A stretch of 39,222 nucleotides of DNA, taken from positions 1-39,222 of the forward strand of contig CAMUGE010000032.1 in NCBI GenBank assembly GCA_947088345.1, in the 5' to 3' direction. The position numbers and the translations under genes are program-made. The notes beneath the pieces were generated by a model that was not told the origin of the DNA, did no database searches, and saw only the letters and a list, made by a program, of their open reading frames with translations. This DNA comes from an uncultured Roseburia sp. (GTDB lineage: Bacteria; Bacillota; Clostridia; Lachnospirales; Lachnospiraceae). Below are positions 1 to 8,175 of this stretch, in pieces (position 1 is the stretch's first letter; the number at the start of each line of letters is the position of its first letter).

Positions 1-190
1 CCACGGCTTTGTCTACCATTTGTCTGTATTCTGCGGTTGCGCTGCCGGGCTTGTAGTCGTAAAAGCTGTTCATATCATTTGCACGGCGGGCAGCCCCCTC
101 ATTGATTGTGTAATAAATGGTCTTGGCTTGTATTCCTGACGCAGGCAAATATCGGTGATTTTTCACTGGCCGGAAATCAGATATTTCCGG
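1..190 (-). CDS. Partial protein resembling a conjugative-element protein, reads off the left edge
   Basis: An open frame on the minus strand runs from a stop at 191-193 off the left end of the window. It contains the stretch AKTIYYTINEGAARRANDMN followed by a run with YKPGSATAEYRQMVD. From memory this resembles the N-terminus of a protein often carried by conjugative or integrative elements of Firmicutes, which continues with an 'ERQKKRVDPMYH'-type segment outside this window. I could not verify the family. No ATG lies in frame between the stop and the conserved part, so the 5' end is probably truncated or starts at a rare codon such as the GTG near 168. A plus-strand frame at 106-261 ends in a hydrophobic segment and overlaps this one. 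One of the two may be the broken end of a neighbouring gene at an insertion boundary. Confidence 0.4.
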
Positions 191-659
191 TTATATTGAC
201 ACTGGTATCTCTTCTGTTTGCAGTATTATCAGTGGAAAATGCAGAGACAAAAGATCTGTTGTGATCAACCTTCTAATCAGATCATTCCGGAAAAAGTCTG
301 TAGTTGATCTATAGTAATGTTATCTCGCGGCAGCGCCAGGCGGCTGACCGGCTTGTTTGCCTGGCTTGCCGTTCGCGCAATATAACAAATCATCTGTCCG
401 GTAAATAAAGTAGGTGGGAAGTAATACTTATGACAAAAATAGCACACGCTACCTATACAGCATTTTGACCGGGCCGCCGCATAGAGCCAGATTGTCGCCG
501 GTTTTGTGTAAAATTTTAACAGAAAGTACTTGAAAAAACCAAACGTATGTGCTAATATAATATCGAACATAAGTTTGCAATTGTGAAATTACAGCCAACA
601 ATTCTGTTTTGAGCTGTTGGCACAAAATGATTTAGCATTGGAAAGGCGAGACCGGATTT
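191..659. other. Gene-poor stretch with two small hairpins
   Basis: No convincing gene lies here. The 97-residue minus-strand frame at 277-570 has no ribosome binding site and no recognisable motif. There are two inverted repeats. One has arms at 335-341 and 359-365 (GCCAGGC/GCCTGGC). The other has arms at 594-600 and 615-621 (GCCAACA/TGTTGGC) and lies in the leader of the radical SAM gene. A TATAAT at 556-561 is the best -10 candidate, although the TTGAAA at 530-535 is spaced 20 bases away, which is too long for a good sigma-A promoter. Confidence 0.35.
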
Positions 660-2003
660 ATGATCCTTCAGCAAAATATGCCGCTAATGGAAAAATTAAA
701 TATTCTGTCCGATTCGGCAAAATATGATGTTGCCTGTACATCAAGCGGCGTTAACCGCAGAGGAAACGGGCATGGCATTGGCAATTCGATTGCAGCCGGA
801 CTTTGTCATGCGTTTGCAGCTGACGGGCGCTGTATTTCTCTGCTCAAAATTCTTTTTACAAATGAATGCATTTTCAACTGCGCGTATTGCCGCAATAATT
901 GCAATTCTGATATTCCACGGGCTTCTTTTACACCGGAAGAGATCTGTACGCTCACAATCGAATTTTACCGGAGAAATTATATCGAAGGACTGTTTTTGAG
1001 TTCCGGTATTATGATCAGTCCGAATTATACCATGGATTTGATCTATCAGACGCTCTATAAGCTGCGCAATGAATACGATTTTAACGGCTATATTCATGTC
1101 AAGGCGATTCCGGGCGCCGACCCTGCGCTGATTGAACGCGCCGGTTTTCTGGCTGACCGTATGAGCATTAATCTGGAACTTCCGACCTCCGAGAGTTTAA
1201 AAAAACTTGCTCCGTACAAATCGCGCGGGACAATCCTAAAACCGATGCGCCAGATTCAGACAGGCATTACCGAAAATAAAAATGAAATCGCCGTTTATCG
1301 AAACGCGCCAAAGTTTGTTCCGGCCGGACAGAGCACACAGCTGATTATCGGCGCCACGCCGGAGAATGATTACCAGATTATGAGTGTAACCGAAGCGCTC
1401 TATCAGAAGTTTCATCTAAAACGTGTTTTTTATTCTGCGTTTGTCAATGTCAACCATAACACAAACCTGCCGATGCCGGCAGCAGGACCGCCGCTGCTGC
1501 GGGAACATCGTCTCTATCAGGCGGATTGGCTGCTTCGCTATTATGGATTTCGTGCAGATGAGTTATTATCGGAGGAGCGTCCTGATTTTAATATTTATCT
1601 TGATCCGAAATGCGACTGGGCGCTGCGCCATTTGGATTTTTTCCCGGTTGAAGTCAACCGCGCCCCATATAAAACGCTTCTGCGTGTCCCGGGTATTGGT
1701 TATAAGTCGGCGGAACGCATTGTAAAAGCGCGAAGAACGTCTAAATTAACCTATGACGATTTAAAAAAAATTGGCGTTGTCTTAAAGAGAGCGCTCTATT
1801 TTATCACCTGTTCCGGCAAAATGATGTACAACACAAGGATGGACGAGAATTATATCTGTTCCAATCTGATTTCCGATAAAACACAGATTCCGCGTGAGAT
1901 CAGGGAGGGAAGCTACCGGCAGATCTCCCTGTTTGATCAAACTACGCTGGGCAGCCTTGCACTGGACCAGCAGACGATGATACGCTCGGAAGCGCCTGTT
2001 TGA
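660..2003 (+). CDS. Putative DNA modification/repair radical SAM protein
   Basis: A radical SAM enzyme with a DNA-binding tail. The cluster motif CxxxCxxC is seen as CIFNCAYC near residue 72, and would hold a [4Fe-4S] cluster that cleaves S-adenosylmethionine. A helix-hairpin-helix (LLRVPGIGYKSAERIVKARR, about residues 340-360) suggests DNA contact. The architecture matches a family known as putative DNA modification/repair radical SAM proteins, normally encoded next to a DUF4130 protein or fused to uracil-DNA glycosylase. The DUF4130 partner follows 88 bases downstream. The substrate is unknown. The ATG at 660 is preceded by a weak GGCGAG site. In-frame ATGs at 678 and 687 are alternatives, and the latter gives the family-like start MEKLNIL. 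Family assignment is confident; exact start is not. Confidence 0.88.
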   Translation: MILQQNMPLMEKLNILSDSAKYDVACTSSGVNRRGNGHGIGNSIAAGLCHAFAADGRCISLLKILFTNECIFNCAYCRNNCNSDIPRASFTPEEICTLTIEFYRRNYIEGLFLSSGIMISPNYTMDLIYQTLYKLRNEYDFNGYIHVKAIPGADPALIERAGFLADRMSINLELPTSESLKKLAPYKSRGTILKPMRQIQTGITENKNEIAVYRNAPKFVPAGQSTQLIIGATPENDYQIMSVTEALYQKFHLKRVFYSAFVNVNHNTNLPMPAAGPPLLREHRLYQADWLLRYYGFRADELLSEERPDFNIYLDPKCDWALRHLDFFPVEVNRAPYKTLLRVPGIGYKSAERIVKARRTSKLTYDDLKKIGVVLKRALYFITCSGKMMYNTRMDENYICSNLISDKTQIPREIREGSYRQISLFDQTTLGSLALDQQTMIRSEAPV

Positions 2004-2091
2004 AAGACAGGTGCAAAAGCTTTTCAGCTGTGAATGTGAGTGGAATGTCAACAGATTCGTATAGGATATGCACAAATGGAGGATTGTTTTT

Positions 2092-2880
2092 ATGTATATA
2101 TTTATCTGTGAAAACAGCCTGGAGGGTATTCTGACAGGTGTTTACGATGCCTGTGCGAGCAGGCTCGGACACCGTAATATAAGACTGATGACAGGGGAGC
2201 CGGCAAACTATGAACTATTTTCAGAGTACAGGACAGTTGTACCGTCTTTTGAAAAAAGCCGGAAAGTAGTCGATACAATTCTGACACGCCTTGACTATAA
2301 TTTTTATGAGACAATCTACCAGGCGGCCATGTCCGCACAGATGCACGATGTAAAAAAAATGGACAAAGCGGATGCTATCTATGAGACAATACTTCTTGCG
2401 CTGTCCTGTGAAAATGGGCAGAAAGTACTTCTTTCACTCGGAGAGCCCTGTGTTTATCGTATTTTTGAGCTGTGCCGCAATACGAACCGGGAGGTAGGTC
2501 ATCATCTGGAATTTCTGCGTTTTCGTGAATTGAAAGACGGCGTGCTGTTTGCAGTGATTCATCCAAAAAATTATGTCCTTCCCTATGTGGCGGAGCATTT
2601 TACGGACAGACTGCCGCAGGAAAATTTTATCATACATGACGCCACACATAAAGTTGCGGCTGTGCACAGAGCTTCAGGGCGCTTTATACTGACTGACGCC
2701 AGTGATTTAAATTTGGAAAAGACAAAAGAGTATTCCCCCGAAGAGGAGGAATACTCTAAACTGTGGATCTCTTTTTTTGATCATATTGCAGTGGAAGCGC
2801 GTATCAATCCGTCTCTCCAAATGCAGCTGATGCCGAAACGCTACTGGGGCGATACGCCGGAACTTTCCCGTTTTGTCTGA
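2092..2880 (+). CDS. DUF4130 putative DNA repair protein, partner of the radical SAM protein
   Basis: A 262-residue protein of the TIGR03915/DUF4130 type. It starts MYIFICENSLEGILTGVYDA and ends in the typical QLMPKRYWGDTPE block. In the family this domain is either fused to a uracil-DNA glycosylase-like domain or, as here, free-standing and paired with the radical SAM gene. No glycosylase domain is present. The start is set at 2092 because TGGAGGA lies at 2077-2083 with 8 bases of spacing; the earlier in-frame ATG at 2068 has no such site. The last 40 bases overlap the convergent tatD gene on the other strand. Biochemical function is unknown, but DNA repair or base modification together with the upstream gene is the reasonable inference. 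Confidence 0.85.
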   Translation: MYIFICENSLEGILTGVYDACASRLGHRNIRLMTGEPANYELFSEYRTVVPSFEKSRKVVDTILTRLDYNFYETIYQAAMSAQMHDVKKMDKADAIYETILLALSCENGQKVLLSLGEPCVYRIFELCRNTNREVGHHLEFLRFRELKDGVLFAVIHPKNYVLPYVAEHFTDRLPQENFIIHDATHKVAAVHRASGRFILTDASDLNLEKTKEYSPEEEEYSKLWISFFDHIAVEARINPSLQMQLMPKRYWGDTPELSRFV

Positions 2881-3641
2881 AAAAACAGGCGCATTGCATT
2901 TTCCCAGGTAATGCGTTCCACTTCCTCTTTGGATATGCCTTTTAGTTCGGCGATCGTTTGGGCAATTAACGGAATTAAAGTGGAATTGTTTCGCATTCCG
3001 CGGTGCGGTTCCGGCGCCATATAAGGGCAGTCTGTTTCCAAAAGAATCCGGTCTGTCGGAATGAGAGAAACGGTTTCTTTCAGTTTCTTTGCATTTTTAA
3101 ACGTAACAACGCCGCCCACACCGATATAAAATCCCATCTCAATCAATTGAACGGCAAGTTTGGGAGAATAGGAGTAACAGTGGATAACGCCCGTGATTTT
3201 GCCGCCGGTTTCTTTTAAGATACGTACGGTATCTGAAGCGGCGTCCCTGGAGTGGATGATAACAGGCATATTGTTCAGAACGGCAAGTTCCAGCTGACGG
3301 CGAAACCAATGCTGCTGCAGTGTGCGTATTTCCTTATCTTTTTCCCAGTAGTAGTCCAGTCCGATTTCTCCGACGGCGACTACTTTTCGGCCGTATGTCT
3401 GTCTTTTGATCCAGTCAAACGATTCGTCGTTCAGGCAGGCGGTTTCGCTGGGGTGTACTCCGACGGAAGCATAGACGAAATCGTATGTTTCAGCCAGTTT
3501 CAGCGTGGCCTCTGAAGACGCGATGGATGCGCCGACATTGATAATGCGGCCGACGCCGTGCTGCGGCATCGCGGAGAGGAGGATATCTCTGTCATCGTCA
3601 TAACGCGCATCATCATAATGGGCATGTGTTTCAAATATCAT
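2841..3641 (-). CDS. tatD: TatD family metal-dependent hydrolase
   Basis: A 266-residue TIM-barrel hydrolase of the TatD family, which has metal-dependent 3'-5' DNase activity in characterised members. The first metal motif is visible as FETHAHYDD at residues 3-11. EIGLDYYWEK, VIHSRDA, VIHCYS and LETDCPY follow in the expected order. AAGGAG sits 8 bases before the ATG and overlaps the end of metG. It is 12 bases downstream of metG, an arrangement common in Firmicutes and consistent with one transcript. Its 3' end overlaps the 3' end of the convergent DUF4130 gene by 40 bases. Confidence 0.93.
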   Translation of the reverse strand: MIFETHAHYDDARYDDDRDILLSAMPQHGVGRIINVGASIASSEATLKLAETYDFVYASVGVHPSETACLNDESFDWIKRQTYGRKVVAVGEIGLDYYWEKDKEIRTLQQHWFRRQLELAVLNNMPVIIHSRDAASDTVRILKETGGKITGVIHCYSYSPKLAVQLIEMGFYIGVGGVVTFKNAKKLKETVSLIPTDRILLETDCPYMAPEPHRGMRNNSTLIPLIAQTIAELKGISKEEVERITWENAMRLFFQTKRESSGVSPQ

Positions 3642-3653
3642 GGTTCAGACTCC

Positions 3654-5669
3654 TTAGCAAATTTCAGCGCCGGAGGGCATTTCTTTTTCCGGCGTCAGCA
3701 ATGCAAGACACCCGTTTTCGTCTTCTGCACACAATAGCATCCCTTCCGATAAAACACCTGCAAGTTTTGCCGGTTTTAAATTGACCAGAACCATAACTTT
3801 TTTGCCGACCATTTCTTCCGGTGTATAATATTTGCGTATGCCGGATACAATCTGCTTTGTCTGACTTCCGATTTTAACCTGGGAGCAGAGAAGTTTTTTC
3901 GATTTTTCTACTGCCTTACATTCGATAATTTCACCCACCTGAAATTGCATCTTCATAAATTCGTCATATGAAATCTCTGCTTTCGGTTCGATGTCAATGC
4001 AGTGATCGGAAGATAAAATGTCAGTCTGTCCTGTTGTAACGGGGATTCCCTCGTTGTCTTCGTACTCCTTTTTCTGGGCTTCCCGAATAGCGTCTACCTT
4101 TTGCAATACCTCTGTTACGTCAAGCCTTGCAAATAAGATTTCCGGTTTGTCCGCAACCTTTGTGCCGCTTTGATACAGTCCGAATTGGTTTAACTGATCA
4201 TAACTGCGGAGACCGGTACAAAGCTGCGCGGCAATTTTTTCGGATGTTTCGGGAAGAAAACTAGAAAGCAGGGAGGCGCCGATTGTGATGGATTCCGCCA
4301 GATTGTAGAGCACCTCGCTTAAACGATCCCTTTTTGCCTCGTCTTTTGCCAGTATCCATGGCGTGGTTTCATCAATATACTTGTTGCATCGTTTGAACAG
4401 AGCAAATACTTCGGAGATCGCGTCAGCCACCCGGAGCGCCTCCATTTTCCCGGCAACGCGATCCCTTGCAGTTGTGGCAGCTGCTTTCAAACCGGCGTCT
4501 GCATCAAACTCGTCTCCCTCCGAAGTAACCCCCGTTCTGGATACAACTCCATCAAAATATTTATTGCTCATTGAGACCGTACGGTTCACCAGATTTCCAA
4601 GTACATTGGCGAGATCAGAGTTAAAGCGTTCAACGACAAGTTCCCATGTAATAATGCCATCGTTTTCAAACGGCATTTCGTGCAGGACAAAGTAGCGCGT
4701 GGCATCCACTCCGAACAGATCGGCCATATCGTCGGCATAGATTACATTACCTTTTGATTTGCTCATCTTATCCCCGCCCTGTAAAAGCCAGGGGTGTCCG
4801 AAGACCTGTTTTGGGAGCGGCAGGTCAAGCGCCATCAGGAAAATAGGCCAGTAGATGGTATGAAATCGAATAATGTCTTTTCCAATTAAATGCAGGTCGG
4901 CAGGCCAGTTTTTTTCAAATAATTCAGAAGAGCTGCCGTCTGCGCTGTATCCGATCTTTGTAATATAGTTTGTCAATGCGTCCAGCCATACGTATACTAC
5001 GTGTTTTGGATCAAAATCAACAGGGACGCCCCAGGAAAATGAAGTTCTTGATACGCACAGATCCTGCAGCCCGGGCAGCAGAAAGTTGTTCATCATCTCG
5101 TTCTTGCGGGAGACAGGCTGAATAAATTCCGGGTGCGTGTTGATGTGATCCATAAGCCGGTCGGCGTATTTACTCATTTTAAAGAAATAAGCTTCTTCCT
5201 TTGCCGCCTTTACTTCTCGCCCGCAGTCGGGGCATTTCCCGTCTACAAGCTGTGAACTGGTCCAGAATGATTCACATGGAGTACAGTAAAGACCTTCATA
5301 GGAACCTTTATAGATATCGCCCTTGTCATAAAGTTTTTTAAAAATCTTAGATACCTGTTTTTCGTGGTCGGCGTCTGTTGTGCGCACGAAACTGCTATAG
5401 GAAGTATTCATCCGATCCCAGATCCGTTTTACTTCTCCGGCTACCTGGTCGACATATTCTTTCGGCGTAATACCGGCTTTTTCCGCTTTTTCCTGAATTT
5501 TTTCTCCGTGCTCGTCCGTGCCGGTCTGGAAATAGACGTCATAGCCTTCCAATCTTTTGTAGCGCGCAATTGCGTCGGCAAGGACGATCTCATAGGTATT
5601 CCCGATATGCGGTTTTCCGGAAGTATACGCGATCGCGGTTGTCATATAAAATTTGCCTTTATCACTCAT
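3654..5669 (-). CDS. metG: Methionyl-tRNA synthetase
   Basis: Charges tRNA-Met with methionine in the cytoplasm. The protein has 671 residues. The HIGH-type motif is PHIGN near residue 18. A four-cysteine zinc site lies around residues 125-145 (CTPC and CPDC), and KMSKS is near residue 304. A C-terminal tRNA-binding OB-fold (FQVGEIIECKAVEKSKK onwards) covers about residues 573-671, so this is the long form with a built-in Trbp111-like domain. The start is placed at 5669 (MSDKGKFY): GGAGG is 6 bases upstream, while the in-frame ATG six codons earlier is not followed by family-like sequence. It heads a metG-tatD transcript. Confidence 0.96.
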   Translation of the reverse strand: MSDKGKFYMTTAIAYTSGKPHIGNTYEIVLADAIARYKRLEGYDVYFQTGTDEHGEKIQEKAEKAGITPKEYVDQVAGEVKRIWDRMNTSYSSFVRTTDADHEKQVSKIFKKLYDKGDIYKGSYEGLYCTPCESFWTSSQLVDGKCPDCGREVKAAKEEAYFFKMSKYADRLMDHINTHPEFIQPVSRKNEMMNNFLLPGLQDLCVSRTSFSWGVPVDFDPKHVVYVWLDALTNYITKIGYSADGSSSELFEKNWPADLHLIGKDIIRFHTIYWPIFLMALDLPLPKQVFGHPWLLQGGDKMSKSKGNVIYADDMADLFGVDATRYFVLHEMPFENDGIITWELVVERFNSDLANVLGNLVNRTVSMSNKYFDGVVSRTGVTSEGDEFDADAGLKAAATTARDRVAGKMEALRVADAISEVFALFKRCNKYIDETTPWILAKDEAKRDRLSEVLYNLAESITIGASLLSSFLPETSEKIAAQLCTGLRSYDQLNQFGLYQSGTKVADKPEILFARLDVTEVLQKVDAIREAQKKEYEDNEGIPVTTGQTDILSSDHCIDIEPKAEISYDEFMKMQFQVGEIIECKAVEKSKKLLCSQVKIGSQTKQIVSGIRKYYTPEEMVGKKVMVLVNLKPAKLAGVLSEGMLLCAEDENGCLALLTPEKEMPSGAEIC

Positions 5670-5718
5670 AAAAGACCTCCATTTCAAAAATTTTTATGTC
5701 CGGTAATGATTGTTTTTT

Positions 5719-5747
5719 AGGTTAGCATGAATAAACAAAGAAGTCAA
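5719..5747 (-). promoter_or_regulatory. Likely sigma-A promoter of metG
   Basis: On the minus strand TTGACT (5747-5742) is followed after 17 bases by TAACCT (5724-5719), with a TG two bases before the -10 (TGcTAACCT). The -35 is strong and the -10 weak but extended. The predicted leader is about 45 bases. Confidence 0.5.
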
Positions 5748-5760
5748 GTGCGCCGTCTGC

Positions 5761-7203
5761 CTAAACCGATAAAAAAAGGAAGCATACATTGACGGTGCAC
5801 AGCAGTGCAAAAAAGGCTGCTGTCAGTTTGACACAGACCGGATTTAACGTATGAAGTATCTGGTGCGCCATCTTCTCTGTACCTGCTATTGCGCTAAGAA
5901 TCAGTATTGTATAAAGCGCCGCATAAACGCGTTCGCCCGAGACATAGATCGTGGCCATAAATCCAAGTACTGCGCCTGCGCCAAAACCGCATCCGAACAT
6001 GATCAGCAGGAAGAAAAAAAGTCGTCTGTCAGAGCCGAATATCTGATACAGTGAGTAAATAACAGCGATAACTGTGATGGCAAGGTAGAACATCGGAAGC
6101 CAGACAGAGAGATCCTGCCATCTCCATTCCAGTATCTGGCCGGGTTTCGGAAACAAACCGCAAAGCGTTGGGTATGCGGTGACGATAGTCGTATGCCCAA
6201 ATAAAATCAGGCCGGGCAGTGCCGCTATGATCGTTTTAAACACATTGCCCGTACTGATAAAAACAAGCAGTATGAGGAGCAGGGAAAATGCAAAAAATAC
6301 GATATCCGCATTTGCAAGAAATACGCGTTCGAGACTTAACAGCCCAAGATAAAGCTTATCCCCAAAGCCGAATGTCCGATATACCGGCAGGTCGGAAAGA
6401 CTAACTGCATTTCTGGCGGCATTTCCGGGACACAGAAAGATTACAAAAAGGGAAAACAGGCAGACAGCGCACAAAATAAAGTAAAGCGGCAGATTTTTTC
6501 GTGCTGTGCAGCGGAGACGCTTTCCTGTATCTGCTACTAGCCGAATTGTCAGAAGTAAAAGCAATACGGCAAGTATAACGGCGTACTGTTCATGGCTGCC
6601 CGCAATAAAACACACCGGAACGCTAGAGAGTGACATCCAGAGCGGAATCTTTTCATTTAACATGATTTTTTTTAATACGACAGATATAAACAGGATACTC
6701 CATAACGGCCAAAAATGTGTTTCTGTCGTAGTGATCCAGCCGGCTGTTCCCATATCGTGAAATGGAAACAGGAGCATTCCGGCTGCGGCGCACCAATGGA
6801 TCAGGCGGCTTTTGCGGACGGTTTCGGGAGGAAAAGCGGTTACTTTATCCCCCAAAATTCTGCCTTTGGCGGAATCGGTAAGACTGGCAAACAGACATGG
6901 CATTGTAGCAAAAATTAGACAGTCCAATATACGCCACAGCCATGGAATGCGGGCAAGCAATACGAGGATTCCTTCCAATATGATACGTGAAGTCCAGTAT
7001 GTATATCGGTTTGACAGGTATTCGGCAAAAGACGTTCCGTTTAGCGCATCGGCAAAAAAGGGGTCGTCTCCGCCCATTGGATGCAGCCGGATATGATAGA
7101 CGACAGAGATGAGCAGCACGACGAAAAAAGGCAGATACAAAAAAATATCTGCCTTTGCCAACCGTTTCTTTCCGGTAGTGTGTCCATGAGAAGAAAGTTT
7201 CAT
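5761..7203 (-). CDS. Polytopic membrane protein, DUF6056-like
   Basis: A 480-residue integral membrane protein with roughly ten hydrophobic segments. An N-terminal extracytoplasmic motif (HPMGGDDPFFADALNG, about residues 46-61) is followed by SNRYTYWTSRIILE. This arrangement, an acidic loop after the first membrane helix followed by a W/R-rich amphipathic segment, is typical of the DUF6056 family. That family is often described as glycosyltransferase-like or surface-polysaccharide related; a sugar-transfer role is only an inference. The ATG follows the stop of the zinc-ribbon gene directly with no gap, so translation is probably coupled. No terminator is visible between its end and the metG promoter. 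Confidence 0.65.
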   Translation of the reverse strand: MKLSSHGHTTGKKRLAKADIFLYLPFFVVLLISVVYHIRLHPMGGDDPFFADALNGTSFAEYLSNRYTYWTSRIILEGILVLLARIPWLWRILDCLIFATMPCLFASLTDSAKGRILGDKVTAFPPETVRKSRLIHWCAAAGMLLFPFHDMGTAGWITTTETHFWPLWSILFISVVLKKIMLNEKIPLWMSLSSVPVCFIAGSHEQYAVILAVLLLLLTIRLVADTGKRLRCTARKNLPLYFILCAVCLFSLFVIFLCPGNAARNAVSLSDLPVYRTFGFGDKLYLGLLSLERVFLANADIVFFAFSLLLILLVFISTGNVFKTIIAALPGLILFGHTTIVTAYPTLCGLFPKPGQILEWRWQDLSVWLPMFYLAITVIAVIYSLYQIFGSDRRLFFFLLIMFGCGFGAGAVLGFMATIYVSGERVYAALYTILILSAIAGTEKMAHQILHTLNPVCVKLTAAFFALLCTVNVCFLFLSV

Positions 7204-7575
7204 TTACTCGTCCTCAAACATATCATGCAGTTTTGCACCGCAGCTGTAGCAAAATGACGCGCCGTCAGGTACGGTTGTCCCACATTTGGGGCACTGGATC
7301 GCGCCTTTTTGCTTTAAGAGTTCTTCTCTCATGCGGTCAATTTCTGCCTGAGCTTCTTTAATCAGAAAAATCTGTTCGTGTTCCTCGCATGTGTCGTCGT
7401 CTTTGTGCTTGGAATAATAGTCCGCGCCAAGCGCGGTATACTGTTTTTGAATATAATCTTCTTTGGAGCGAATATCAAGTTTTAATTTTGCGATACCGGA
7501 TACATCTTTTGCTTTTTGGCTGACATCTTTTCCGGCGCTGACAAGCGCTTCGCCAATCTGTTCAAATAAATCCAT
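7204..7575 (-). CDS. Small zinc-ribbon protein with coiled-coil N-terminus
   Basis: A 123-residue protein starting MDLFEQIGEAL. The first 85 or so residues are charged, heptad-like and predicted to form a coiled coil. The C-terminus is a zinc ribbon with CPKC and CYSC separated by 11 residues, followed by GAKL. Such proteins are common in Clostridia and have no fixed function. The start at 7575 is supported by GGAGG five bases upstream. The open frame continues upstream to 7776, but that part is the repeat-bearing leader, not conserved protein. It is the first gene of a pair with the membrane protein that follows. Confidence 0.75.
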   Translation of the reverse strand: MDLFEQIGEALVSAGKDVSQKAKDVSGIAKLKLDIRSKEDYIQKQYTALGADYYSKHKDDDTCEEHEQIFLIKEAQAEIDRMREELLKQKGAIQCPKCGTTVPDGASFCYSCGAKLHDMFEDE

Positions 7576-7690
7576 CTTAACCTCCATTCTGAGAACGTAT
7601 ACGTGCGAGGAACCGCAAGAGAAACCTGGGAATGCCGTCTCTCCTGACAGATCAGAGCTTATTTGTGACGTTCTCGGCACAAGATAGCCA

Positions 7691-7913
7691 GCGTGAACAA
7701 GTTCACGCGTGATAAAATCAGCTGTCAAGCTGATTTTTTCCACTAACCAACATATCGCGGATTTGCCGCAACTCAAATCCGGATGAGAAATGTCGTGTGT
7801 CAGGCATTTCTCAGTGTGAGACTTAGAACTTCTTCGCGCGCGAACCTGTTTCGCGTTTGCGTCTTTGCTGCGAGTGATTAGAAGTACTTCTCACACGAAC
7901 TCCCATACGCCCG
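7691..7913. repeat. Mosaic hairpin-rich intergenic repeat, copy M1
   Basis: A patch of short palindromes in the leader of the zinc-ribbon gene. Arms are at 7691-7698/7701-7708, 7714-7723/7728-7737, and 7785-7794/7803-7812. Positions 7748-7816, read on the minus strand, match 32881-32946 on the plus strand at about 58 of 67 aligned bases by hand count. Positions 7821-7858 match 33287-33324 with three differences, including an exact 23-base run (7836-7858 = 33302-33324). A copy of the motif written CACRCKAAC on this strand lies at 7892-7904 (CACACGAACTCCC). It is one member of a family also present at 32.7-33.6 kb. Confidence 0.8.
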
Positions 7914-8095
7914 CCTTTTTTGTTCTGCTACTCCAATTTGTACCAGCGCTCTTCTAAACGCCCAAAGAATTACTGCAAATAAAGTCGGCGTTTAAAATTA
8001 TAATGCACGCGAAATGAATTGCGATCATTTTGGCGCATATACGGAGTCCGTAGAAGCGGCGTATTCCTTTCGTAAATAGAAAGACTTTTACAGTA
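7914..8095. other. Leader region between promoter and repeat; no gene seen
   Basis: This lies between the repeat copy and the minus-strand promoter at 8096-8124. The two minus-strand frames here (7954-8169 and 7970-8167) lack ribosome binding sites and conserved features. I read it as untranslated leader or spacer. Confidence 0.4.
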
Positions 8096-8124
8096 ATTAT
8101 AACTGTATTTGATGTCGGATGCAA
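8096..8124 (-). promoter_or_regulatory. Sigma-A promoter reading toward the zinc-ribbon gene
   Basis: On the minus strand TTGCAT (8124-8119), 17 bases, then perfect TATAAT (8101-8096). The -10 sits inside the palindrome CAGTTATAATTACTG. The nearest downstream gene on this strand starts at 7575, so the leader would be about 510 bases and include the M1 repeat. Confidence 0.6.
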
Positions 8125-8175
8125 GGGAAATCTGAAATTTCGTAAAACAGGCAAAGGTTTTGTACACAACCGTGT

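Noticed and set aside
106-261. Plus-strand frame ending in a membrane-like helix and a VENAETKDLL tail
   Set aside because: No start in the window, overlaps a better minus-strand candidate and is not recognised; kept only as part of the boundary finding.
277-570. 97-residue minus-strand open frame rich in aromatic residues and cysteine
   Set aside because: No ribosome binding site, no family likeness, and it lies across the promoter region of the radical SAM gene.
7576-7776. N-terminal extension of the zinc-ribbon protein
   Set aside because: The strong GGAGG and family-like MDLFEQ start at 7575. The extension is repeat-derived leader sequence.
7954-8169. Overlapping minus-strand frames between SNF2 and the repeat
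   Set aside because: No ribosome binding site; they span the promoter at 8096-8124.
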